The position numbers and the translations under genes are program-made. This document shows positions 9,258 through 19,056 of a DNA stretch of 20,180 nt, one piece after another. The notes under the pieces were generated by a model. It searched no databases. It had not been told where the DNA came from and saw only the letters and a program-made list of their open reading frames with translations. Source of the stretch: Pelargonium nanum. Its lineage: Eukaryota; Streptophyta; Magnoliopsida; Geraniales; Geraniaceae. The stretch covers positions 1 through 20,180 of the forward strand of contig JAYMTF010001993.1 of NCBI GenBank assembly GCA_036897485.1. Direction: 5' to 3'. Numbering within the stretch: position 1 is the first letter of the stretch; each line of letters begins with the position of its first letter.

Positions 9258-12200
9258 ATGGGGGGTTTGGGTTTCTGCTCCAACACTCGAAGGAGAACCA
9301 CCGCGCTCTCTCTTGCTCTCCTCCTCTTCGCAGCCTTTCTCTTCTCCGCTGTCTCTCCCATTTCTGCTCAGGTCTGTCCATTTCTAAACCTTACGTGCAT
9401 GATCTATTCGCGTTTCTCTGTTTATACCTTGATTTTGTAATGCGTTTCGTGTGATCAGGAGGCTGAGCAGGATCGAGACGATGCGACCGAATCGTTCAAG
9501 GATCTGGGCCGTCGCGCCAAAGTGAGTACTCTTCTCCGTTTATTTGCTTAGATAGCTTGAAAATAAAGGAATTTGTGGACTTAGGGACTGAATTGGGACA
9601 GTTTCATTATTTATTGTGCTAACGTTTTTAGTATTTGATATCTTAAAACCCTAAATTAGACCTATAGCTGTATTGGCTTCAATTCCTTTGATCTTTAATC
9701 TGCAACCAAAGGTGTCCATCCCAATAAATGATTGCCTGCTGAAAATTGGATATTGAATTTGTTTTAACTGCCATTTTGTCTGGTTGTTGTTGTAATTATG
9801 ATTCATTCTGTTTAACTTCGGATCCTGAATCATTGTCTTGTTTCTACGAAGTTTTAGTCCCAAAATACTGTCTTATTTCCTTTTCAAGAAGTCATGCATG
9901 AATTATCGGTAATACTTTCCCCTAATATACGCTTGTTAGAATCCCTTGAGTTTATTACAACTTGAGCACACGGGGCTATAAGGGAGAATGTCTAAATCTA
10001 ACTTACTTATCCTTAATTTTTGCAATAATGGGAAAGTGGAACTCATTTTGGGGCGGACGGAGTAGTTTTTTTCTATATAAAAAAATTGCCTTTACTTCAA
10101 ATTTGTATATTACGTGCTGATACTTTTGCATGACTTTTTGATACAGATTAGTTTGAGCAAGCTTGGGACCAAAACTGATATTAGTCTTAGTGTCGGTTTG
10201 GATCCTGAGGGCCTTGGAATTTTTGATGCATTTTTTGCAAGCTTGTCAATGATTCTAGTCAGTGAGGTTTGTTCCCTCATTATCTTCACGTGGACCATTT
10301 TTTTCCAGCTGAATGCGTTGCAAATGAAATAGATAGTACTCTTTGTATTTGATTTTGCTATTGCTGATTTATGATTGTTTTGTCATCAATTGTGGCCCCG
10401 GTAGATTGGAGATGAGACATTTATAATAGCAGCTCTTATGGCCATGCGCCACCCCAAGTCAATTGTTTTATCTGGTGCGCTCAGTGCCTTGTTTGTAATG
10501 ACAGTAAGTTGTTTGTTTTTCATTCTGTATTTTGAGATCTAAAATCGCAATTTCCCTTTTGTTGTTATCATGGTTTCTGATCCTCCAAGCAACTACAAAG
10601 AAATGCTTTTGCCTTTTCTCATTTATGAATTCCTACACATTTAAGGTTGTTGCACTTGTCAATTAGGTACTTTCTACTGGACTAGGTAGGATTGTGCCAA
10701 ATTTGATATCAAGGAAGCATACAAACAGTGCAGCTACAGGTAATGCTTTTGACTGCATCCCTTTTCTTGTGCATTGGGGTTTCTGAACCTTGTAGAAAAA
10801 TAGTTGGATGCTCTTTAAATCTTCATTTGAAATTGCTGTACCATGTGAACAATATTTTTAAAGTTGAAAATTTGAGCTAATTGGCTATTTATGAGGTTGA
10901 CATGAACCAAATCTTCTGCTCTATTTTCATTTGCAGTTCTTTATTTGTTTTTTGGGCTGCGGTTGCTTTATATCGCATGGAGGTCAGATTCGAAAGCATC
11001 TACGAAAAAAGAAATTGAGGAAGTAAGTTTCTTTATGTACAACAACAACCTATTTGTGGAAATTATGAAATATTTACCAGTTGAAGGTTTTATGATAATC
11101 TGTGGAGTTTTTGTGTTTCCCTCTTCCTCTGGCATTGTTATTTAACCTCTTCATAAGTGGTGAGAATTTTTTGTGCAACGTAGAAAACTATAAAATGGAA
11201 GGACAGGTTTACTCTTTATCTTTAATATTTGCTAAGTTAGGAACCTCCTTGTTAGTTCTGGATCAGACTCTTAGGTATCCATTTTCCCACTCTATAGTAA
11301 CCCATTATCTCCTGATCCTGGTATTTTCCCTTGCCAAGAGCCCAAAAATAACATTATGAGGAGCAGTTTTGGCCAGTAGGGAGATGTGAATTTCTTCTGT
11401 TTCTTTATTTTTCAGTGTTTTAAATTTAAATTAATCCTTAAAATTCCCCCGTCTATCAATTGGTGATTACATCTCTGATTGCAGGGTGCTAGATATTTTC
11501 CCCTTTTACTCTGTTGTGAATTTGCTGCTTGCCATCTCTTTTAATTAGGTAGAAGAGAAACTTGAGACAGCACAAGCCAAAACTATGGTCCGGCGATTCT
11601 TTTCAAGATTTTGCACGCCTATATTTTTGGAGGTATTTTTGTGCATTAGTACCTTATTTCGTTGATCTCTGCTTATTTTGAAACACAGTTTTTTCCATTT
11701 GTTATCAAATATGATTTGCTAGTAGTATAAAGTGAGTGTGTTTGAAATATTCTGAAGTAATTGTAACTTGGAAGCTTCACGTCTCTTAATTTATTATACC
11801 CATATGCTGAGGTTTTATAATTATCATGGGAGCTGAAAGCCTGAAATATTTACGTTTCATTGTGCAGTCGTTTATTTTAACTTTTCTAGCAGAGTGGGGT
11901 GATCGTAGCCAGATAGCAACAATTGCTGTAAGTTTATCTTGATTCAATTATTCTTCTGTCAAGTTTATCTTGTCGGTTTTGTGATTGGTTATATTACCTT
12001 TTTGGTTCTTTTAGTTGTGATTTTGACTATTTAAAAACTATATTTGTTGCATAATCTAGAAAGCATGCTCGCGATTACAAATATTGTAGGACCATGCAAT
12101 TTGACAATCACAAGTTGCATTATACAATAGATATTGACCAGGTTGCCTAGGTTACACACTTTGATCTGCTGATCTAACAACGCTTATAAGCACTTAAATT

Positions 12201-13458
12201 GTGAATAGATAAATATATATATTGGGGCAAGCGGTTTAAGGCGCTTGATCTCCTTGAGGTCTCGGGTTCGAGCCTCCCTTTTAGGTGTTGTTGGTCTTGC
12301 CTATAATACACACGCACGCGCGTGCGCGTTGTCTTGTTTTTATATTCATATAAGACTTTCTTATGATGCAAGTAGCACGGAATTTTGGGTAACATTAGCT
12401 GTTTTGTTGAATGAGCGGGGTTTGGTAATAGTATTAATTTGCTTGGTTTTGGAAATTAAATATATGAAGAATGAACATGGTCATGGTATGATGGAACATA
12501 CTTGAAACCCGAAATATCTGAAAAATGTTAGTAATTGATTTATTCTGGCTTAATTCTTCATTATAGCTACAATGGCTGAATTTTCTTGTGTAGACTTTGG
12601 ATAGATATAGTTCTAGCATTCTGAGGTACTCAGTCTAATGCCCAAGAAAATAATGCGTCTTTCACATTAGGAAATGAATTGCTTTGATCTTGATTCAAAC
12701 TTGTTATTGTTTATCATATGGGAATGGGCTCTGTTGTAGCCTATATATACATTGAAAATTCGAGTAATCAATCAAGAGAGAAAAACCATGAATATTTTTT
12801 CATAAATTTAACAATATTTGTACATATGAAGAGCTAGAGGCTGTCAGTAGACATGCTCTCTATTCTGGAGGTTCATAGTAGGGTAAGTAGAAGAAACCAG
12901 GAATTCTAGTGATGCCAGGTTGCTCAATGATGATGCTGGTATTTGATTTAGAGCTTCATCTGTATTTTGTTTGTATACAACATTTCTCAAAATTTTGTTT
13001 TTCTCTTGGCCCTCTGCTCTAAGCCCACATCATTCCACTTTCCAGATTCTTATAATGTAGTGAAAGCAACTCTTAGGTGATTATTTGTTGCCGGGCCTTA
13101 AGATAGAGCCTGGCCTTTAGTAGCTTAATTTGAAAGTTCAATTTCCAGTAGCTCCACACGTTTTTCATGCATTTGATTAGATGAGTAAGATGTGATTGTT
13201 TCTTCCAAATGTGCATGTTATCGACTGATTATTTAGGGTGTTAATGGATAATAAAATATGATCGTGCAGCTTGCTACACACAAAAATGCCATTGGAGTCG
13301 CTGTGGGGGCTACATTAGGACACACAGTATGCACATCGGTGGCAGTGATCGGGGGCAGCATGCTAGCATCTAAGATCTCACAAGGCACCGTGGCCATGAT
13401 CGGAGGGCTTCTGTTCCTTGGCTTCTCCCTATCGTCTTACTTTTATCCTCCTCTGTAA
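9258..13458 (+). CDS. PML3: GDT1-like protein 3 (TMEM165/GDT1, UPF0016 family cation transporter), nine exons
   Basis: Exons: 9258-9371, 9459-9521, 10147-10266, 10405-10503, 10667-10739, 10937-11022, 11549-11632, 11868-11927, 13270-13458. Together they are 888 bases encoding 295 aa. Every intron is GT-AG, all are phase 0 except intron 5 (phase 1), and the frame stays open throughout. The start ATG sits in ACCATGG, a strong plant context. Residues 1-38 form a cleavable-looking signal peptide: a short basic run (RRR) and then a hydrophobic core ending in SAQ. The two family signature motifs are E99-I-G-D-E-T104 and E222-W-G-D-R-S227. They form the cation pathway in known family members and contribute the acidic ligands. 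Six further membrane segments lie at roughly 85-112, 118-140, 155-172, 214-233, 236-260 and 272-291. A charged loop (about 173-210, KKEIEEVEEKLE) separates the two halves, as is usual. The protein resembles Arabidopsis At5g36290 (PML3/BICAT3) nearly end to end. Family members move Mn2+ and Ca2+ into the Golgi, which supports glycosylation and cell-wall synthesis. Golgi location and ions are inferred from the family. The gene looks intact. Confidence 0.95.
10020..10066. mobile_element. Possible Stowaway-type MITE end in PML3 intron 2
   Basis: The sequence GGGGCGGACGGAGTA at 10052-10066, preceded by GGAAAGTGGAACTCATTTT, resembles the right end of Stowaway-type Tc1/mariner MITEs, which classically end in ...GGACGGAGGGAGTA. 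No matching left end is seen in intron 2 (9522-10146), so this is at most a truncated remnant. It does not touch the splice sites. Confidence 0.3.
12223..12320 (+). mobile_element. tRNA-derived SINE head, family 1, in PML3 intron 8
   Basis: TGGGGCAAGCGGTTTAAGGCG at 12223-12243 is the best preserved copy of the family 1 head. It looks like the acceptor/D-arm part of a leucine- or serine-type tRNA (GCGGTTTAAGGCG). Box B, GGGTTCGAGCC, follows at 12264. The similarity fades after about 12290, where a purine/pyrimidine run of CACACGCACGCGCG begins. The SINE 3' tail seen in the other copies is missing, so this copy is truncated or diverged. It lies in the 1342-base intron 8 (11928-13269), which otherwise holds nothing I recognise. 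Confidence 0.5.
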
Positions 13459-14740
13459 CTGTGATTCTTAGACAGCCATGCTCTTCTATCATTTTGTGTC
13501 GCAAAAGGGATCGAACGGGATCTTCTTGCTTATTATATTCTTTTGTATAATGTTCAGCATATAGATATGTCAATGACTTCCCTTCGAACTTGCGCATTTG
13601 CTTGTGTTTATGGATGAAAAACGAACGATGATCAAGAATGAGAACGGGTTCGAAAACCACTATCATGAATCATGATAAACAGAAATGGGACGTTGAACTC
13701 TGTTTACATTTGAACCATTTGAGATGCTAATTGAAATGACATTCTTGAAAGTCATTTTCCTCAACAAATTGGTATTGTCAATCATACCTTTTTGCACTTC
13801 TTGGAGATGAAGAAATGCCTCATTTGACCACTATTTGCAGCAACCCAACCAATGAATAGGAGTTGCAAACAACAGATAGCTTGTGATCCACTACTTGAAA
13901 GGAAAACACACATAGAGTCCAAACTAAGAAACAAAAAGATAATATAATAGTGATGGTAGGAGGAGCCCACTGTAGAAACTTGAAAAACAGAGCAGCAGAC
14001 CAAAGTGTAGTGCAAACATTGCATTTCCAACTACCACCATCAAAATCTAGTCTTCTCTAATCATCTCTCCTATCAACCATATGTGTCACCATTCTCTACA
14101 CCATCCACCCCCTTTTTCTTGGTGCTTAGCTTATTCCATCAGTATTTATTTAGAGTTGACAATTCGAGTTTTTATCTGATCTAGTTCAAAAATGTCTAAT
14201 CCCATCCTGACCAGCACATCCCTCACCACAAACTTGACCCAACCTAAGATTGCAAATATGTGGTTTCTGGGTTTATTGACGCCTCCCTAAGACTATTTAT
14301 CTATATGTTCACCCTAGCCTGCAATGGTGAAGCTAGAGGTGGGCTGTAGCAGGTAAGGGTCTAACATCTCTTAATAAATAACAAATTTTAATGATTGAAT
14401 TGATGTTGATACTCTGTTTAGTGGTGAGTGGCCCCTCACACACACACACAAAGTCTCAAGTCAAATTATGAAGTTGATTCAATTTTCAGTTTCTCCTCCA
14501 CTTTCAACTGCTGGTTCTGCCACTCCTAGTCAGTTTAATTAATAATACACATGAAATGAAACATACTCGACAAGAAAACGATAAAGAAAGGGATGTATCA
14601 CAAGTACGTTACCTTAACATTGGTTGTGATAGTTTTTAGGTTTAACTCGACAATCATGCTTTGTGAGATTTGATTTACATGTACACGTCCAAACATAGGC
14701 ATCATTAATTTAGGATGTGAGCTCACCAAAATGGTTGTGG
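13459..14740. other. PML3 3' UTR and intergenic spacer
   Basis: The first 150-250 bases are probably the 3' UTR of the upstream gene, because T-rich sequence with TTGTATAAT lies near 13541. No canonical AATAAA was found. The rest holds no supported gene on either strand. A (CA)7 microsatellite sits at 14437-14450. Phrases around 14322-14350 (tgaagctagaggtgggc) and 14507-14530 (tggttctgccactcctag) are weakly inverted and may be the ends of a decayed transposon, but I would not call one. Confidence 0.4.
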
Positions 14741-14749
14741 TTTGGATCC

Positions 14750-14758
14750 TATATATAC
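14750..14758 (+). promoter_or_regulatory. Probable TATA box of the RIC-like gene
   Basis: TATATATAC lies 191 bases upstream of the start codon. With a typical plant distance of about 30 bases, transcription would start near 14780-14790 and leave a 5' UTR of about 160 bases. A CAT-trinucleotide microsatellite (14774-14804) would then fall at or just after the start site. The start site is inferred, not seen. Confidence 0.5.
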
Positions 14759-14773
14759 ACACACCAAACCTAC

Positions 14774-14804
14774 TCATCATCATCAACATCATCATCATCA
14801 TCAT
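14774..14804. repeat. (CAT)n microsatellite
   Basis: A run of CAT/ATC trinucleotides broken once by AAC. It lies between the probable TATA box and the start codon of the RIC-like gene, so it may be in the 5' UTR. On the complement it reads as a run of ATG, which produces a spurious methionine-rich open stretch. Confidence 0.85.
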
Positions 14805-14948
14805 GTGTTTATTGACTAGTACTTATACGTAAAATGAATTATTGTAGCTTGATAACAAAGTGAGCTACTACACCACACCTTACACCTATTATAACACACC
14901 CATTGGCCATTCCACTCCCAATTCTTGCATTTCTTGAAGCAACTTGAA

Positions 14949-15746
14949 ATGAGAGATCGCATGGAAAAGCTGGTTGTCCTTCCCTTCACTGCTGGTTGCA
15001 TCTCTCAGGCCAGTCTAGATGTTGTTGCTCTTCCCAATCACCATCCCCATCCTAGAAGATCATCAAACACTAAAACAAGTCTCTCTCTCTCTCTCTAATT
15101 TTCTACTACTCTTCTTATTGTTATTGTTTTCATATGACTGATTTGTTTCTTGTTGGAAGAAATCCGAGATGACGATCAGGAAAGCATGTCATCAGCCGAA
15201 AGCATCAAGAACTCGTTCAGCCGAAACCTGCCGGTTCCAAAGACTAACATATCCACCGGCTTCCACAGGCTGCTCAAGACTTTCAAGAACATTTCTCAAC
15301 TATTCGGTGAGTTACATACGACCTGTTTAATTGCACAAAACTGTTTTCATTTTCCTGTTTCATGTTTTCTGTTTTTGTTTTTATTTTCCAGTTTATGCTT
15401 ACTGTGGAAAACTTGGAGAATTTAGAAAACATTTTTCATTTTCTTGATTTCGAGTCAACTAAACAAGTTTTACGGTTTTATAGTTTTTTGAAAAACTGGA
15501 GAAATAGTACACAACTAAACAAGCCTTACTTATTGCATTAAGATGTTTGTTGTAGAGTACAAGGATGAGGATGATGATATAGAAGACATGGACATAGAGA
15601 TTGGGTTCCCTACAGATGTGAAGCATGTGACTCACATTGGATTTGATGGGTCTGCTGCTTCCACCCCCACCTGGGATACTCTCATCTCTCAAACTCAAGA
15701 CCAATTGCTCTCTCTTCCTGCACCATCCTACACATTTCAACTCTGA
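14949..15746 (+). CDS. RIC4: ROP-interactive CRIB motif-containing protein (RIC2/RIC4-like), three exons
   Basis: Exons: 14949-15078, 15160-15306 and 15556-15746. Together they are 468 bases encoding 155 aa. Both introns are GT-AG and phase 1. The N-terminus MRDRMEKLVVLPFTAGCIS is the characteristic start of the RIC2/RIC4-type group, which supports this start codon. Residues about 70-92 hold a conserved block (ISTGFHRLLKTFKNISQLF). An acidic run (DEDDDIEDMD) follows at 96-105. The CRIB motif is I108-G-F-P111-T-D-V-K-H116-V-T-H119-I-G121, matching I-S-x-P-...-H-x-x-H-x-G with Gly in place of Ser. CRIB proteins of this family bind active, GTP-loaded ROP/RAC GTPases at the plasma membrane and act as their effectors. 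In Arabidopsis, RIC4 promotes cortical actin assembly. Length (about 150 aa) is normal and the gene looks intact. The exact orthologue among the RIC paralogues cannot be fixed by eye. Confidence 0.88.
15080..15096. repeat. (CT)n microsatellite at the 5' splice site of RIC intron 1
   Basis: The dinucleotide run begins one base into the intron, so the donor reads A|GTCTCTCTCT in place of the usual GTAAGT. The whole intron is only 81 bases (15079-15159). The exon phases on both sides agree, so the splice assignment is firm even though the donor is poor. Confidence 0.8.
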
Positions 15747-15900
15747 ACAATGAAGATGGTTGGTTAGTATATATATATTATTGACTACTCTCTATTAATA
15801 CTACTATTATTATTATTATTATATATAACTGGCTCTGAAGAGATCCATCATATCAACTTCTTATTCTAATGTACAAACTTCTACATATTCCTGATTGCAA
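15747..15900 (+). other. RIC-like gene 3' UTR with (TAT)n microsatellite
   Basis: Sequence after the stop codon is AT-rich and holds a run of TAT/ATT trinucleotides at 15801-15826 flanked by TATATATA tracts. This is probably the 3' UTR. I could not pick a poly(A) signal with confidence. Confidence 0.45.
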
Positions 15901-17351
15901 TGTGTACTTTCTCTTTGGTGTTGGACTCTATTTGCAATTCTCTCTCTCTCTTTTTCATTTTGTTTATGGAATATTAATTTCATTAGCATCAACGGAGAAT
16001 TACAATCTTGATTTAGAACAGAGCCGACATATAACTAATTACCATAATATGAGTAAGTTGATTCGCACGTCTCGAATATTCTAAAGATCGATCAACTGAC
16101 ATATAGCTGGTTAAATATCGAATGCATTAGTGTAACAATAATATCAACCCTTACTCTTCAAAGGCATCTGACGCGTAGCATTCTCAAGCAAAACCAACAT
16201 ACTCATAATGAAAAAAAATAATAACTTTTAACGATGGAAGACATACTAACATTACTAGCAAAAACGATTTAACATAGAAAAACACAAAAAAGAGTCAATT
16301 TGCCCATATATAGTAACCATTATTCTCTCACAAACTATCATACAGGGGCGGAGATGAAAGTGTGGCGTCCACAAGTGGATCAAATGCGAAGAGCCAGCAA
16401 TGACGATGAATCCAATAGAAAAGCAAGTCTAAATAAGTCAAATTTACCAAATATGTATTCATTCAATAGATATAATATATGCAAAAAGAATTGAACTACC
16501 ACCGACCAAAGAAAGATCGTCGGTGATTTATATGAAAACATTAACGAAGAATCAGAGAGAATAGAGATCACGACTAGGATTTTGATTTTGATTTTTTTTT
16601 TTTTACTTGATAGGCAATTGTTAAGCTTTGAATTCTGAACAAATCCATGAACAATTGTTGTGATAAAATAAAGATTTTGTTTTTCTTAAGTGAACAAGAC
16701 AAAGAGGAGCAAGGAATAGACTAATAACAGCCATGTTTGGATATACAAGGCAAAAAATAAATAAAGATGGGCAATAAGATTGTTTTAGCAGTTAAAGTGC
16801 AAGGACGTGCATGGAGTATTGAAGGATGCTGTATAAGGGCAAACCAAAATGTTAATTGGTTTAGGTAAATCATGATCTTTCATATAGTTGTGGTTGTGGA
16901 AGCATGTGGTTGTCACATGCTCAACAATACTTTTAATATATCTTTGCTACAATTGGAATGATTAAAAGGTTAAAAAAATGAACATATCACCTTTGAGCTA
17001 ACAATTTTGAACATGATATATAGTAATATATATCCTTCTCCTTTCTTGGCTTCTACACATAGATAATAGATTGATTTGGGCCAATAGTTTACAAGGAATA
17101 TTCTAATATTGGCTACTAAATAAATTACTAAGCCAACAGACCAACCGGTTGGTGATGCTCATGGCCTCCACCTAACTGCTGCATTTAGAGGACAGAGATG
17201 AGCCAATGATATCATCTATTTGAGGTCATGTGGGATGGGAAGACAAAAGAATTGAGTCATGAGATTTTGAGTGCTGGTGGTTGTTGAAATTTCCAGATTA
17301 TTTAAGACTTTCACTTGAATTGTATGATACAGAATTTTTAACTTCGTTAGA
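15900..17351. other. Intergenic, no gene
   Basis: No supported coding region appears on either strand. Open stretches at 15869-16084 and 16300-16494 have no domain and no gene-like neighbours. A perfect short inverted repeat, AGCATGTG-GTTGT-CACATGCT, lies at 16901-16921. A poly-T tract lies at 16591-16604. Confidence 0.5.
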
Positions 17352-17714
17352 GGAATAAGTCCCTCTCGAGTTTATGTGATATTTCACTTATTCTACTTGG
17401 ATTTTTGAAATTTTATTTTGCTCCCGTGAAGTTATAATATTACTCATTCTGTTTCTTCGAGGTACATTCCTTAAGTTACTGACGAATTTAGTCAAAACTA
17501 ACTGACACCGACAAATTCAACTAAAGAAATAATTTAAAAAACGTGATTTTTACCATTTTATCTTTTATATTTTTTAAATTTAACAAAAAATTTAACAGAA
17601 TGGATCTTGCAGGAATAAAATGAGTGATACTAGAACTTCGCGGGAACAAAATAAAGTTCAAGGACCCGAGTGGAATAAGTGAGATAGTACAGGGACCCGA
17701 GAGAGACTTATTCC
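17352..17714. mobile_element. Long-TIR MITE, Mutator-like
   Basis: The left end reads GGAATAAGTCCCTCTCGAG from 17352. The complement of the right end (17714 backwards) reads GGAATAAGTCTCTCTCGGG. The match continues for roughly 120 bases on each side, with paired blocks such as TTCACTTATTCTACTTGG / CTCACTTATTCCACTCGG and TTTATTTTG(C/T)TCCCG(T/C)GAAGTT. That leaves only a short AT-rich loop. The flanks are TTCGTTAGA (17343-17351) and TTCATTAAA (17715-17723), a 9-base duplication matching at 7 positions. Nine-base duplications and long TIRs point to Mutator-like elements. There is no coding capacity, so movement would have needed a transposase from elsewhere. Confidence 0.75.
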
Positions 17715-17732
17715 TTCATTAAATAATAAATA

Positions 17733-17888
17733 TGGGCCAAGCGCTTTAAACGCTTTGAATTATCTATGAGATCTCAGGTTCGAATTAACCTATTTGCCTA
17801 TGGTGTCGTGGAATTTTGTGTTAAAAGATGAAAGCTATCCCTTGTCGTGTAGCTCAACCCCTCGTTGTGTAGCTCAACTAATAAAAAA
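17733..17888 (+). mobile_element. tRNA-derived SINE, family 1, with duplicated 3' segment
   Basis: The head TGGGCCAAGCGCTTTAAACGC and box B-like AGGTTCGAATT are followed by a body and by the family 3' end, TGTAGCTCAACTAATAAAAAA. The 3' segment is present twice in tandem: CGTGTAGCTCAACCC at about 17846-17860 and TGTGTAGCTCAACTA at about 17866-17880, 20 bases apart. Without the duplication the length would be about 136 bases, the same as the copy at 8660-8795. The element starts 18 bases after the end of the Mutator-like MITE. Confidence 0.6.
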
Positions 17889-18086
17889 GTTACGAATATA
17901 ATTGCGTAAAAGTAAACACCATAAGCATAAAAATAAAGTCAAGCGAACAAAACACGGCGAATGCAATGCGTCAATCACCGAATGATTAAAACTAGGAACA
18001 AATAATTAAATCACACATGAAGTAATTAAAGTTAACAAGTTACAATGGTAAAACCAAATTAGCAACGAAAAGAGAAAACCACATAA

Positions 18087-18628
18087 CAGTACTACAAGAA
18101 AAAGGTCAATCAGCGACGAACGATTTCGTTGCTAGTCACCCTAATTCCGCCGCTGATTGAGCATAGTGATAGACTAGCGACAAGACGTCATTCGTTGCTG
18201 ATCCACGCGTCGCAAATGGTTTGCGATGAAATTTTGTCGCTAGCAACGATGGGAACATTGACGACCATTTTGTCATTGGTGACGAGATCGACGACAGGAT
18301 TGACGACGATAATAGCGACGGGAGATTCGACGGGAATACAACGACCATGATTCAGCGAAAGAATTTGTCGCTGATTCAGTCTTAGATACACTATTTAATA
18401 ATAATTTTTTTATAATAAATGTATTTATTAAATAAACGGGAAATAAAAAATAAACATAAATTAAATATTAATATTAATACAATAATAATTATCTGAGCAG
18501 CAAAGGAATGGTTGTCATCCCTGTCGTTGATCAGTGATGGAGCGTTTCCGTCTTCAATTCGTCGCTAATCAGCGACGGTTTTCTGTTCGTAACCCATCCC
18601 TTCGTTGTTAGGCATTTTTCTTGTAGTG
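18087..18628. mobile_element. CACTA-type MITE
   Basis: The right end TTTTTCTTGTAGTG (to 18628) is the complement of CACTACAAGAAAAA, the classic terminus of a large plant CACTA MITE group. The left end reads CAGTACTACAAGAAAAA, which is that terminus with three extra bases. With those bases allowed for, the flanks are TAA (18084-18086) and TAA (18629-18631), the 3-base duplication expected of CACTA elements. Many GTCGCT / AGCGAC motifs fill the subterminal regions (18111-18375 and 18540-18600), as expected for transposase-binding repeats. The centre (18385-18500) is AT-rich. There is no transposase. Open stretches at 18129-18391 are shadows of the repeat motif. Confidence 0.8.
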
Positions 18629-18730
18629 TAAGTTGGGTTCAAAGAAAAATAATATTCAAGCACCCAAGTGTTACTTTTAGCGCGCAGTAACGAAACAACC
18701 CCCTAACCAACCCAAAATCTTATTTGGAAT

Positions 18731-19049
18731 GGAAAATGCTTAATGTCCCAAATTTTATACAAAATTTGGTGTACAAAATGATGTGGCAGCCTATGTGGCA
18801 AATACTATTTTTTATTTTTATGGTTTAATATTAAGTTTAAATGAATAATAACCCGACACATATGATACCACTACCCTCCCATAAATTTCTGGCGCGAAGC
18901 GCCCGATTTATAACACATATTGTACACTTGACTAATTTTAATTCGTCCAACGCATCATCACAATATTTGATTTGTCATATCTAGCTAATTGACACATCAC
19001 TTTGTACAAAGATTTTTGTACAAAATTTTGTACATATAGCATTACTCAG
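18731..19049. mobile_element. TIR element (MITE), hAT- or Mutator-like
   Basis: The left arm (from 18731) contains AATGCTTAATGT, then AAATTTTATACAAAATTTGG, TGTACAAAATGATGTGGCA. The complement of the right arm (from 19049) contains TAATGCTATATGT, AAAATTTTGTACAAAAATC, TTGTACAAAGTGATGTGTCA. This gives an imperfect terminal inverted repeat of about 50-55 bases. TTGGAAT flanks both sides (18724-18730 and 19050-19056), a 7-base match inside a probable 8-base duplication. No coding region is present. A small GC-rich palindrome, GGCGCGAAGCGCC, lies inside at 18892-18904. Confidence 0.65.
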
Positions 19050-19056
19050 TTGGAAT

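Noticed and set aside
13370-14030. Minus-strand open stretches overlapping the end of the PML3 gene and downstream
   Set aside because: The first is antisense to exon 9. The second has no domain and no splice or promoter support.
14322-14530. Possible transposon with weakly inverted ends near tgaagctagaggtgggc and ctgccactcctag
   Set aside because: The inverted match is too short and broken, and no target duplication is seen.
16300-16494. 64-codon open stretch with a polar composition
   Set aside because: No start context, no homology recognised, and no sign of splicing or promoter around it.
18129-18391. Three overlapping open stretches on both strands
   Set aside because: They lie inside the CACTA MITE and come from its GTCGCT-type subterminal motifs.
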